Assembly (NCBI GenBank): GCA_026391655.1
Contig: JAPLDR010000017.1
Coordinates: forward strand, 36,915-100,914
Origin: Bacteroidia bacterium
GTDB lineage: Bacteria > Bacteroidota > Bacteroidia > Bacteroidales > Prolixibacteraceae
DNA: 64,000 nucleotides
Direction: 5' to 3'
Position 1 is the stretch's first letter, and each line of letters starts with the position of its first letter. The notes under the pieces are model-generated. The model saw nothing but the letters and a program-made list of their open reading frames with translations, ran no database searches and was not told the origin of the DNA. Positions 28,161 to 38,400 of the stretch are shown here, piece after piece. The position numbers and the translations under genes are program-made.

Positions 28161-30710
28161 ATGCCTAAGAAATTTCTAGCTGAAATTTTTTTCCTGACCA
28201 CCATATTATTCCTTTGGGGTCAGCTTGTGACATCTGCTCAAACCGGAAAGGGAAAATCTAATGAAACCCCGGTTTTTTGTGGTGATAACATCGTTTATCA
28301 GGGCAAAAAAATTGCACTAGGCACAAAAGCTTTCTATATCGACGGACAACTCTCCGATCAGGAAGCGGCAAAGTATAGTTTTGTATATAACTCTGTAAAT
28401 GAGGCAGCAAAACATCTGACAGATGGTACAGAGGAATCTCCTATGGTGCTATATATTGCACCTTATGTCTATTGGATTGATAATCCGGATGATCCGGCTA
28501 TTCGTCTTCCGAAGTCCGGGGGAACTCCTTTTGGACTCGAAATCAAATGTGAATGGCTTAAATTTTTCGGACTTTCAGATGATGCACGTAATGTGGTCCT
28601 TGCTTGCAACAGGGGTCAAACAATGGGTGCAAAGGGAAATTTTACCATGTTCAATATTTCAGGGCAAGGTACAAGTGCTGAAAATATTACCTTCGGAAAT
28701 TATTGCAATATTGACCTCGAATATCCTCTAAAACCTGAATTAGGCAGAGTAAAGAGAGGATCAGCCATTGTTCAGGCACAGCTTGTTTTCTGTGACGGCG
28801 ATAAACTAGTTGCCCGAAATGCGCGTTTTGTCAGCCGACTTAATTTGTGCCCGTTCTTCGGAATTAAACGTACACTTTTCGATCATTGTCACTTTGAGTG
28901 TACTGACGATGCCTTGAACCCTACAGCTGTTTATTTGAATTGCACCTTCGATTTTTACAGTGGAAAACCCTTTGGGGGTACTTTTGCTACTGGTGCGATA
29001 ATTTTAAATTGTGACATCAGATCGTTTACCCGGGGAGAACAATATTTCACAAAAATGGGTGGTCAAGTCGCGGCTTTGGATACCCGTTTTGTGTCTGAAA
29101 CAGCAACTTATCTGGGTTGGAGAGATTTTCCGGCAAAAGAATCACGCCACTACCAATACAATATTCAAATGAATGGAAAACCTGTCGTTATTGGTACACA
29201 TCATCTTCAGTCAACAGTTGATATGAACGGTAAAGCCGTTCTCGATGCCTATCGACTGGTTTACAAGGATAAGGTAATTTACAATACCTACAATCTTCTG
29301 CGCGGTGACGACGACTGGGATCCGATGGGAATTAAAAGCATGATTTTAGCAGCCGAAAAAGAAAGTGGTAAATCTTTTACCAATCTTGCAACCCAACTAT
29401 TGATTTCACCGACACAGAGAACGATTGAAACCGGAAAAGAAAGTGTCGTATTGCGGGCCAAAGTGAATAAATTCGGTAATTATGAGTTGAAAGGAGAAAA
29501 AATAACCTGGACATTAGCGTCTGAATACGAATCTCTTATTGATTTAAAAATCAATGATGATGGTACTTGCGAAGTAATTCCAACCAACGAAAACGACGAA
29601 ACCAAGGAGGTAATTATTAAAGCCTCAACACAAACCGGTCTTGAATCAGCAAGTGTTCTATACATTTCTCCATCAGTTTTGGAGGCCCCAAAATTCAGCT
29701 CACCCCCTAAGATCACAAAAAGTGTCGCTGGTATGCTTTCTGTTGATTATAAATTGAACATGAGATTCAAAGACCAATCTCAGGTAAGTTGGTATCGCTG
29801 CAGTGATATAAAAGGCAGTAATCCGATAGAAATCGCCGTCTCGCGATTCAATGAACCAAAACTCGAATACCGGCTTTCGGCAGGCGATATTGGTTATTAC
29901 ATTCTGGTAAAAGTGATGCCGAAACATCTTCGCTGTCAGGCAGGAAAGGCAGTTGAGGCAATAACCGGCGGGCCTGTTTCAGTTAAAGATGTAAAAGCTG
30001 ATAACAAAATATTAAAGGTGGATTTAAGGAGTCTGTCAACGAAATATCAACCAGAAGTCAAACCTGGATTTTGGACGCTTGATTGTTATGCGCCAGCCGA
30101 CACCAAAGAGCAGGATTGGACAGCTGACAACAGTCGTGATCCGTGGTATTTTGGAGCAGGCGAAGATGGTGCGGCAAAGGATACTGGTCTTGTACAGGCA
30201 AACAAAGGAGCCAGGGTGCGTTATACTCCTGTTGGTAACGAGTTCGGGGATATGAAGATTAGTTTTACTGCAGTTCCCTCAAAAACCGCCGGACAGGGAT
30301 TCAGCAGTGCCAGAGCACAATATATGGATGTATTCATCAAATTTGACACTGAAACGCTAAATGGTTACGCTTTGCGTCTGATTCGGACAACCAAATACGG
30401 TGATGCAATCGATTTTGTGTTGATGAAATACGAAAATGGGATTGCTGTGGCAATTAGCAAGCCGGTATCCGCCACATGTTACAGGCCGAACTGCTACATT
30501 ACAATAGAAGTTAAAGGCAACAAACTGATCGTTCACGCCGAATCGCCTGCAGCATATTATATTGTACCCGACAGACCTGAAGTTGTTCAGGTAGTTGATA
30601 TGGAGACTGAAATATCTCCAAATAAGTTTGGAGGCATTGGCTTTCAGCATACTGGAACAGTCAGAGGCGGTGCTACTTTGATTAAAGATTTAAAAATTGA
30701 ATGGAAATAA
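28161..30710 (+). CDS. Large secreted beta-helix protein, pectinesterase-like fold
   Basis: 849 residues with a signal peptide (about 7-27, ending VTSAQ). Residues about 60-410 show right-handed parallel beta-helix repeats reminiscent of CE8 pectinesterases (FNISGQGTSAENITFGNYCN, ARNARFVSRLNLCPFFG, FDHCHFECTDDALNPTAVYLNCTF in part). The usual CE8 signatures QDTL, DFIFG and LGRPW are absent. The middle part (about 415-620) looks like bacterial Ig-like domains (RAKVNKFGNYELKGEKITWTL; FSSPPKITKSVAGML). The C-terminal 200 residues look like a jellyroll binding module (WFGAGEDGAAKD; DVFIKFDTETLNGYALRL). Other pectin loci carry proteins of this layout, but I cannot name a reaction. It starts 3 bp after the PL10-like gene and is surely co-transcribed with it. 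Confidence 0.6.
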   Translation: MPKKFLAEIFFLTTILFLWGQLVTSAQTGKGKSNETPVFCGDNIVYQGKKIALGTKAFYIDGQLSDQEAAKYSFVYNSVNEAAKHLTDGTEESPMVLYIAPYVYWIDNPDDPAIRLPKSGGTPFGLEIKCEWLKFFGLSDDARNVVLACNRGQTMGAKGNFTMFNISGQGTSAENITFGNYCNIDLEYPLKPELGRVKRGSAIVQAQLVFCDGDKLVARNARFVSRLNLCPFFGIKRTLFDHCHFECTDDALNPTAVYLNCTFDFYSGKPFGGTFATGAIILNCDIRSFTRGEQYFTKMGGQVAALDTRFVSETATYLGWRDFPAKESRHYQYNIQMNGKPVVIGTHHLQSTVDMNGKAVLDAYRLVYKDKVIYNTYNLLRGDDDWDPMGIKSMILAAEKESGKSFTNLATQLLISPTQRTIETGKESVVLRAKVNKFGNYELKGEKITWTLASEYESLIDLKINDDGTCEVIPTNENDETKEVIIKASTQTGLESASVLYISPSVLEAPKFSSPPKITKSVAGMLSVDYKLNMRFKDQSQVSWYRCSDIKGSNPIEIAVSRFNEPKLEYRLSAGDIGYYILVKVMPKHLRCQAGKAVEAITGGPVSVKDVKADNKILKVDLRSLSTKYQPEVKPGFWTLDCYAPADTKEQDWTADNSRDPWYFGAGEDGAAKDTGLVQANKGARVRYTPVGNEFGDMKISFTAVPSKTAGQGFSSARAQYMDVFIKFDTETLNGYALRLIRTTKYGDAIDFVLMKYENGIAVAISKPVSATCYRPNCYITIEVKGNKLIVHAESPAAYYIVPDRPEVVQVVDMETEISPNKFGGIGFQHTGTVRGGATLIKDLKIEWK

Positions 30711-30729
30711 CGAAAAAACTTATTGACTT

Positions 30730-32229
30730 ATGAAAAAATATATCTTGCTTTTGGTTCTCGCTGGCGGATTTGTGCTATGGAGTAGTCAAACAAAATGCCA
30801 AAATGCAGGCTACTACCAAAACCCGGTTTTGGGCGGCGATTATCCTGATCCTTCTGTCTTGAGGGTAGGTAAGGATTATTACATGACCCATTCTTCATTT
30901 GAATATAATCCTGGATTGCTGGTTTGGCATTCAACAGACCTCATCCATTGGGAACGAATTGGTTTTGCACTTACCCAGTATGTTGGCTCCGTTTGGGCAC
31001 CCGATCTGGTCAAGTATGGCGACAAGTTTTACATTTATTTCCCGGCAGGGAGAAAGAACTGGGTGGTTTCGGCCTCTTCTCCGGAAGGTCCCTGGTCTGC
31101 TCCGGTCGATCTTAAATTACAGGGATTTATTGATCCCGGACATGTGGTGGATGCCGAAGGAAACCGATATTTGTACTTATCACACGGATACACAGTTAAA
31201 TTAGCAAAAGATGGACTTTCAGCTGTTGGCGAACCTGTATTTTCCTATTCCGGATGGCAATTCCCCAAAGATTGGAGTACCGAATGTTTTTGTCTGGAAT
31301 CGCCCAAATCAACTGTGAAAGACGGATATTTTTACCAGACTGTTGCCGAAGGTGGAACAGCTGGTCCAGCCACAGCACATATGGTAGTGTCGGCCCGGTC
31401 GAAGTCGCCTTTTGGACCCTGGGAAAATTCACCGTTTAATCCGATCATTCATACCAACAACCGCAGTGAGCTTTGGTGGTGCCAGGGCCATGGAACTCTG
31501 ATTGATGATGTGAACGGCAACTGGTGGATCATGTACCACAGCTACGAAAAATACTTTCAGACTTTAGGCCGTCAAACCTTGATGCTGCCTATCGAATGGA
31601 CTAAAGACAATTGGTTTAAGGTCCCTGAAGGAGTAGGTAGCAGCGACCCTATCGTTAAACCTGCCGGCAAATCAATTGTTGTTGCAGACAAACTTTCAGA
31701 CGATTTTTCAGGAGACAAACTTGGACTTCAATGGCAATTTTTTAAGCAATTTGTACCCGATCGTTTTGAATTGAAAAACGGGGAACTTTTCCTGCGTGCT
31801 GAAGGAAATTCGTTTACCAATAGCTCTCCGGTTCTGGTAAATTCTGCCGATCGCAAATATGAGGTTCAGGTAGAATACACCCTTGACTCAGGCGTAACGG
31901 CTGGTATATGCTTGTTTTATAACGAACAGGCAAATATGCGTATTTCTGTTGATGCCAATCAGTTTACTGTTTTTAATCAGCAGAATGCCAAAATCAGGGC
32001 AAAAAATGAACTTGGTAGCCACGGTTACTTGCGGATACTGAATGATGAAAATGAAATCAGTTTCTATTACAGCAGCGATGGAAAAGCCTGGAACCGCCTG
32101 GAGCGGAGCATCGATGCAACCGGCTTTAACCATAACGTGTTTGGCGGATTTATGAGTCTTCGGGCTGGTTTGTTTGCTTTCGGCGAAGGCAAGGTTAAGT
32201 TTGACAATTTCGTGTATCGTAAACTCTAA
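30730..32229 (+). CDS. GH43-family glycosidase with C-terminal beta-sandwich (1)
   Basis: 499 residues with a signal peptide (about 5-22). Five-bladed propeller motifs of GH43 are present: NPVLGGDYPDPSVLRVGKDY with the catalytic base Asp, VWAPDLVKYGDKFYIYF, FIDPGHVVDAEGNRYLYLSHG (transition-state Asp), and a CLESPK segment with the probable general acid Glu. Residues about 310-499 form the concanavalin-like domain common in long GH43 xylosidase/arabinofuranosidase proteins (LSDDFSGDKLGLQWQFF). Likely activity is on arabinosyl, galactosyl or xylosyl side chains of pectin. The subfamily, and so the sugar, cannot be read from sequence alone. It lies in the tight 26559-33122 gene run. Confidence 0.85.
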   Translation: MKKYILLLVLAGGFVLWSSQTKCQNAGYYQNPVLGGDYPDPSVLRVGKDYYMTHSSFEYNPGLLVWHSTDLIHWERIGFALTQYVGSVWAPDLVKYGDKFYIYFPAGRKNWVVSASSPEGPWSAPVDLKLQGFIDPGHVVDAEGNRYLYLSHGYTVKLAKDGLSAVGEPVFSYSGWQFPKDWSTECFCLESPKSTVKDGYFYQTVAEGGTAGPATAHMVVSARSKSPFGPWENSPFNPIIHTNNRSELWWCQGHGTLIDDVNGNWWIMYHSYEKYFQTLGRQTLMLPIEWTKDNWFKVPEGVGSSDPIVKPAGKSIVVADKLSDDFSGDKLGLQWQFFKQFVPDRFELKNGELFLRAEGNSFTNSSPVLVNSADRKYEVQVEYTLDSGVTAGICLFYNEQANMRISVDANQFTVFNQQNAKIRAKNELGSHGYLRILNDENEISFYYSSDGKAWNRLERSIDATGFNHNVFGGFMSLRAGLFAFGEGKVKFDNFVYRKL

Positions 32230-32252
32230 AATTACAGGGAGACAAATTTAGG

Positions 32253-33122
32253 ATGAAACATTTACAACAAAATAATATAATTATGAAAGCAAAATGCATT
32301 TTTCATTTTTTTATATTGTTCGCAATATCATTTTCAGTGCAGGCTCAAAATCAGGTTGTGAAAATCTGGCCAACCCTTGCACCCGGGTCTGAAAACCTGG
32401 AGAACAAAGAGGAATGGACGGAAGGCAAAAATGTTTCAAATGTTTATCAGCCTGATCTTACTATATTTTTACCCGAGCATCAGGCTATACCAGCACCTGC
32501 GGTAGTTGTTTTTCCAGGAGGCGGATATACAAAAATAGTAATGGAGAAAGAAGGCTATAAAGTTGCTCGATGGTTGAATGAAAATGGTATTGTGGCTTTT
32601 GTATTAAAATATCGGTTAAACCGCGATGAGGCCTTACGCGACGCGCAAAGAGCTGTTAGTGTGATACGTAAAGATGCCGGGAAATACGGCATTGACAAAA
32701 ATAAAATTGGGGTTATCGGGTTTTCAGCAGGAGCGCATCTTGCATGCAATCTGGTAATGAATAATCAAGATCGTGAAAACTACGACGCAATAGATACGGT
32801 ATCATCCAGACCCGATTTCTGGATCGGCGTGTATGGAGTCTATAGTGGTATTGATGGGGTCTTAGGAAAATCCAGATTTATAGTGAATACACCGCCAGCA
32901 TTTTTAGTTCATGCCGGTAACGATTCTAAAGTTCCGGTGCTGTCAAGCGTTGAATTGTACATTGACCTTAAGAATAAAGGAGTCCCCGCAGAGTTGCATG
33001 TTTATGAACAGGGCGAACATGGTTTTGCGCTGGAAGAAGGCCGGGGGGCAGCAATAAAGAGTACGGTTACTGATTGGTCAAAACGTTGCATCGAGTGGCT
33101 AAAGTTGAGAGGTATTTTATAA
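32253..33122 (+). CDS. Secreted alpha/beta-hydrolase esterase
   Basis: 289 residues. The internal ATG at 32283 fits a signal peptide better (MKAKCIFHFFILFAISF), so the first 10 residues may not be translated. The esterase/lipase fold shows VVVFPGGGYTKI (oxyanion hole), GVIGFSAGAHLACNL with nucleophile Ser, an Asp near HAGNDSKVPV, and GEHGFAL with catalytic His. This pattern is common in acetylxylan/pectin acetylesterase-like proteins of Bacteroidota loci. Removing O-acetyl groups from pectic oligosaccharides is inferred from context. The gene is followed by a 91-bp gap that may hold a new promoter. Confidence 0.72.
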   Translation: MKHLQQNNIIMKAKCIFHFFILFAISFSVQAQNQVVKIWPTLAPGSENLENKEEWTEGKNVSNVYQPDLTIFLPEHQAIPAPAVVVFPGGGYTKIVMEKEGYKVARWLNENGIVAFVLKYRLNRDEALRDAQRAVSVIRKDAGKYGIDKNKIGVIGFSAGAHLACNLVMNNQDRENYDAIDTVSSRPDFWIGVYGVYSGIDGVLGKSRFIVNTPPAFLVHAGNDSKVPVLSSVELYIDLKNKGVPAELHVYEQGEHGFALEEGRGAAIKSTVTDWSKRCIEWLKLRGIL

Positions 33123-33213
33123 GTCACAGAAAAAGCATTCCTGAATTATGTCCTGATATTGATTGTCAGATGATATCAGAAGGTAATTTTTAATATTAAA
33201 ACAATTATTAAAG

Positions 33214-34542
33214 ATGAAAAGTATCGGTTTATGTATAATTTGTGTTTTGGGATTTACTCTGCAAAACTGGTCTCAAGAAAAAAGAAATGAATTCTTCCCG
33301 GATGGAACAAAAATACCAAATTGGTTTTCAGAGGTGACAAAAATAAAATTGGAAAACCTGGGCAAAACGTTTAACATTAAAGACTTTGGGGCAGTTGAGG
33401 ATAGTACGATAATACAAACTTCTATCATTCAAAAGACGATTGATAAAGCCAACAGTCAGGGTGGTGGAGTAATTATTATACCCAAAGGAACTTTCCTGAG
33501 CGGGGCTTTGTTTTTCAAACCAAATACCCACCTGTATGTATCTGAAGGAGCTGTTTTAAAAGGCTCAACCAATATAGCTGACTATCCTTATTTACCGTCA
33601 AGAATCGAAGGTCAGAGTATCAATTATTTCTCGGCCCTCGTAAATGCTTATGGTGTAGATGGCTTCACTATTTCGGGAGAAGGAACAATAGACGGAAACG
33701 GGTTAAAATATTGGGAAGCTTTCTGGCAAAGACGAAAAGAAAATCCTAAATGTACTAATCTGGAAGTTTCCAGACCTCGTTTGGTGTTTATCCGGAATTC
33801 TGATCATGTTCAAGTACAAGATGTAAAACTCATTAATTCAGGATTTTGGAGCAGCCATTATTACCAATGCAATCATGTCAGGATTTTGAATGTGCGCATT
33901 TCATCCCCACACGAACTGGTAAAAGCGCCAAGTACCGATGCCATCGATATTGATGTATGCTCCAATGTACTGATTAAAGGTTGCTACATGTCTGTTAATG
34001 ATGATGCCATTGCCTTAAAAGGCGGGAAAGGTCCCTGGGCAGATAAAGATTCTACGAATGGCGAAAATACCAATATCATCATTGAAGATTGCGAATTTGG
34101 ATTCTGTCATTCTGCTTTAACTTGTGGAAGCGAATCAATTCACAACAAGAATATCATTATGCGAAATTGTCATATAAATGAAGCCATGAGGCTCTTGTGG
34201 TTAAAAATGAGGCCTGATACACCTCAGAAATATGAATATATTACAGTTGAAAACATTAAAGGCCAGGCACATAGTATGGTTTATGTGAAACCATGGACGC
34301 AGTTTTTTGACTTAAAAGGAAGAAAAGATGTTCCCTTGTCCTATTCTGAAAACATCACTTTAAAAAATATTGAACTCGACTGTGAAGTTTTTTTTGATAT
34401 TGCCATTGGTGAATATGATCGGCTATCTGATTTTACTTTCGACAATTTAAAAATCAAGGCGAAAAATGCTGATTATAATAAAGGATTGATAAAAGGATTG
34501 ACCCTTTCAAATGTGATAGTTAATGGCAAATTAATTGAATAA
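33214..34542 (+). CDS. GH28-family polygalacturonase-like protein (1, divergent)
   Basis: 442 residues with a signal peptide (about 1-20). Right-handed beta-helix of GH28: FNIKDFGAVEDS, GGGVIIIPKGTFLSG, GFTISGEGTIDGNGLKYW. The catalytic Asp cluster is STDAIDIDVC and NDDAIALKGG. The His block reads CHSALTCGSES in place of the usual GHGGVTVGSE, and the RxK motif has become LLWLKM, so the arginine is replaced by Trp. Compare the second GH28 at 42637, which keeps canonical GHG and RFKSN. The changes suggest an altered +1 subsite and a substrate other than plain polygalacturonate, for example rhamnogalacturonan or a capped oligomer. It lies 3 bp before the bicupin gene. Confidence 0.82.
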   Translation: MKSIGLCIICVLGFTLQNWSQEKRNEFFPDGTKIPNWFSEVTKIKLENLGKTFNIKDFGAVEDSTIIQTSIIQKTIDKANSQGGGVIIIPKGTFLSGALFFKPNTHLYVSEGAVLKGSTNIADYPYLPSRIEGQSINYFSALVNAYGVDGFTISGEGTIDGNGLKYWEAFWQRRKENPKCTNLEVSRPRLVFIRNSDHVQVQDVKLINSGFWSSHYYQCNHVRILNVRISSPHELVKAPSTDAIDIDVCSNVLIKGCYMSVNDDAIALKGGKGPWADKDSTNGENTNIIIEDCEFGFCHSALTCGSESIHNKNIIMRNCHINEAMRLLWLKMRPDTPQKYEYITVENIKGQAHSMVYVKPWTQFFDLKGRKDVPLSYSENITLKNIELDCEVFFDIAIGEYDRLSDFTFDNLKIKAKNADYNKGLIKGLTLSNVIVNGKLIE

Positions 34543-34545
34543 AAT

Positions 34546-35316
34546 ATGAAAATACTATTAGGCAGCATTTTATGCGTTTTTGCATTGGCAACTTATGCAC
34601 AATTGGAGCCCGTGAAGTCAGGAGCTTATCACTGGGCTGATTACCCTGCGAAGGTCGGAGAGGATAGAGAGTCCAGAAATTTCCTTGCAGGAACATCTGC
34701 TAATCTGGAATATATAAAAATTCATGCTACCACCCAATATCCAGGCGCCAAACCAAGGCCGCCACATGCCAATAAAGAGACTGAAGAATTGGTTATAGTT
34801 AAAGAGGGTACAATGAAAGTGACCATTGAAGGTAAGAGCGCGATTCTTGGTGCCGGTGGTGTAGTTTTAATAATGCCTCAACAAATGCAGTCTTTTGAAA
34901 ATATTGGAAACGGCAAGCTTACCTACTATGCCATGCAGTATAGATCGAAAAACCCGATGAATATCGGGCGGGGAATTGCTGGTGGAGGATCGATGATGTT
35001 AAATGCCGACTCCCTGAAATTCAAACCAAGCGAAAAAGGTGGAGGTCGTCCTTATTTCGATAGACCCACTGCAATGTGTGAAAGGATGGAAATGCACGTC
35101 ACACAATTAAATAAAAAAGGACCAAGTCATAATCCTCATTCTCATATAGAACCCGAAATAATTCTGGTAATATCGGGTGAAACAGAAATGACAATTGATG
35201 GGAAGGAATACAAAGCAGGAGTTGGCGATTTTTATTTTGTAAATTCTGAATTGTTTCATGGCCTGAGCAATGCAAGTGATGAACCTTGTTCCTATTTTGC
35301 CTTCAAGTGGAAATGA
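34546..35316 (+). CDS. Secreted bicupin
   Basis: 256 residues: a signal peptide (about 1-18, ending ATYAQ) and two cupin barrels. The first (about 60-135) has PPHANKETEELVIVKEGTMKVTI but ends MPQQMQSF, so one metal histidine is missing. The second (about 185-250) keeps HNPHSHIEPEIILVISGETEMTIDG in pieces (HSHIEPE) and a final FHGL, a complete HxH...E...H metal site. Single cupins of the KdgF type convert unsaturated uronate into the linear keto-deoxy form after pectin lyase action. A similar chemistry here is possible, but a secreted bicupin is not KdgF itself. It follows the GH28 by 3 bp and so is translated with it. Confidence 0.7.
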   Translation: MKILLGSILCVFALATYAQLEPVKSGAYHWADYPAKVGEDRESRNFLAGTSANLEYIKIHATTQYPGAKPRPPHANKETEELVIVKEGTMKVTIEGKSAILGAGGVVLIMPQQMQSFENIGNGKLTYYAMQYRSKNPMNIGRGIAGGGSMMLNADSLKFKPSEKGGGRPYFDRPTAMCERMEMHVTQLNKKGPSHNPHSHIEPEIILVISGETEMTIDGKEYKAGVGDFYFVNSELFHGLSNASDEPCSYFAFKWK

Positions 35317-35422
35317 TCAAAAACGTGAATGATGAAACGAGCCATGAGAGAAAATCTCATACACAGAGGGATGATTGTAATGGCGAGTTCCATGTGGCAA
35401 TTAAAAAACAAATTATAAACAC

Positions 35423-38400
35423 ATGAAATTTAAAATAATTGCTTTTGTTTTGATTTTATTTGGCTACGGACAGCATGCGTTTTCGCATTTTAAAACCACT
35501 CCTGACTCACCGATTCACATCACGGCAGACGGTAAATTAGTATACAAGGCAGATGCAAATGGCGACAGGGTTCCCGATTTTTCATACTGCGGCTACATGT
35601 CTTCCGAAATGCCCATTCCCGATGTCGCAGTAAAAGTTATTGTTCCGACCATGGAGGGTAATGCTACTGAATATATTCAAAATGCCATTAACTATGTATC
35701 TTCTTTGCCATTAGATAAGAACGGTTTCCGGGGAACTATCCTTTTGGAGAAAGGGACTTTTAAGGTTGCCGGAGGATTAATCATTCAGGCATCGGGTGTT
35801 GTTTTACGCGGAACCGGCTGTAACAACGATGGAACAATACTGATTGGGACGGGAGTTGATCGTGAAACGCTGATCCGGATTACGGGGGTCAACAACCGAA
35901 AAATTGAAGCTCGGGTACAGCTGGCTGACAAGTACTTTCCGGTGAATTCAACCATCCTGACTTTCAAAAACGGACATTCGTTCAAAGTTGGTGATCAGGT
36001 GATTGTAAACCGCCCGTCAACTAAAGAATGGCTCGAAAAAATCGGCACTGACAAAATTGGCATTTATGTAGATTACACACTTACCAAATGGGATGCCGGT
36101 GATTTTGACCAGAACTGGGATCGCAGAGTTATAGCGATTACGCCGGAATCAATCACAATTGATGTCCCGATAACCAATTCGCTGGATCCTCAATTTGGTG
36201 GTGGAAATGTGGCAAAGTACACCTGGAATGGGCGAATCAGTAATGTCGGTATTGAAAATATAAAGTGTATTTCTTCTTTTGATTCATCCAATGTTAAAGA
36301 TGAAAACCACCGCTGGATGGCAATCACAATGGACAATGTTACTGATTCGTGGGTACGCAGAGTCGTAGCCGAACATTTTGTGAGCTCTGCAGTAGCAGTA
36401 TGGGGAACAGCCCGGCGCATCACCGTTGAGGATTGTAAATCATTGGCACCTGTTGGTGAAATAGGAAATTACCGGCGATATTCATTTCATACACTCGGAC
36501 AGCAGGTGTTATTCCAACGTTGCTATGCCGAATATGGCTATCATGCCTTTTCGGTTGGGTTTACGGCCTCGGGTCCAAATGCATTTGTTCAGTGCTATTC
36601 ATACCTGCCTTATAATTTTAGCGGAGCAATCGGCGGCTGGGCAACAGGAGTTCTGTTCGACAAGATGACTGTTGATGGAGGTATCATCAGTCTGGCATAC
36701 CGCGATGTGGATGGGCAAGGCGGCGGATGGAGCGCAGCCAACTCTCTTTGCTGGCAATGCCGGGCCGCGCAAATTCATTTACCCGCACCTCCAACTGCTC
36801 AGAATTGGGCTTATGCCAGTTGGGCACAGGGCTATGGAAACGGGCATCATGAATTGCAACACACTTTTGTAAAACCTGAAAGTATCTACTATGCTGAATC
36901 CAGTGAAACCACCGCACCCTCCATTGAATTATCTGCGATAATGAGTGAACGGTCAAAAACACCTGACCTGATTATGGATGAATGGATAGACCAGATGATT
37001 GATCGATTTCCAATCATTTCAAATATTTCAGGTGCTAAAAAATTATCCGACACTGGTTATAGTATATCATCTAAAGAAGCTCAGAAATCTCCATCTTTTT
37101 CAATCAAAAACGGATGGATTGTCAAAGGCAATCAGGTTATAACAGGGAAAAAGAACCGCACTTCGATGTGGAGAGGCACAACCAGACCGGGTGAATTGGT
37201 AAAACCGGCACCTAACCTTGTCCGCTTTGTTCCGGGTCGTATAGGACGAGGGCTGACTGATGATCTGGACACGCTTGCCAATGATATGATCAGGAACAAT
37301 GTCGTCGTTATGCAAAATTTTCCGGCCTTATGGTATGAACGCCGGCGCGATGACCATGCGCGCACACGCCGGGCCAACGCTGATGTATGGGCGCCGTTTT
37401 ATGAACAACCTTTTAGCCGCAGCGGGCAAGGCGAGGCATTCGACCGGTTAAGTAAGTACGACCTAACCAAATGGAATACCTGGTACTGGCTTCGGCTCAA
37501 AAAATTTGCCGATCTGGCCGATCAAAAAGGATTGCTTTTTTTGCAGGAGCATTACCTTCAACACAATATTATTGAGGAAGGGGCGCACTGGGCCGACTAT
37601 CCGTGGCGTACAGCAAATAATATCAATAACACAGGATTTGCTGAAAATCCGCACTTTGCAGGAGACAAACGCGTTTATATGGGTGTCGAATTTTACGATA
37701 CAACAAACACAGTTCGAAATCAGTTTCACCGCGCATACATCCGGAAAAGTCTCGATAATTTTAAAGACAATATCAATATTATCCACCACCTCGGAATGGA
37801 ATATACAGGACCTTTACATTTTGTGAAGTTCTGGCTTGATGTGATTGGTGAGTGGGAAAAAGAAAATAACAGGCATGTGCTGGTCATGCTTCCGGGAACC
37901 AAAGATGTTCAGGATTCAATTCTGGCTGACCCGAAACGATCAGCACTGGTTGATATTATTGATGTGATTCAATGGCAATACCGGAAGGATAGCAGTTTAT
38001 ATGCACCTGTTGGGGGGGTGAGCCTTGCCCCCCGGCAATATGAACGGATCATTGAGGTTGGTGAAACTTCGTTTGACCAAATCTACCACGCGGTAAACGA
38101 GTACCACACCAAATATCCTGAAAAGGCGATTGTATATTCAAGGCCCGGAACCAAATTTTCGGACTGGGCTGTATTTATGGCAGGAGGATCATTTGCATCG
38201 CTTCCGAAAATTGAAAATTATTCTTTTTTTGAGAACGCCACAGAAATGTCCGTAGTCAGCATGAAAAATCCACCGACAAATGAATACGTGCTTGGCAGGA
38301 AAGGAACCGGATATATCATCTTTTCAGAATCAGGGAATATCAAAATTGATTTATCAAACGACAAGTACAATTATAGTCTCAAATGGATCAACCCATCAAC

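Noticed and set aside
34546-35316. Calling the bicupin KdgF
   Set aside because: KdgF is a single-cupin cytoplasmic protein of about 110 residues; this one is secreted with two cupins, one lacking a metal ligand.
35317-35422. 29-codon frame (start 35330) between bicupin and the giant beta-helix gene
   Set aside because: Met-rich random composition, no paralogue, no hydrophobic or regulatory feature, unlike the 34-codon peptides.
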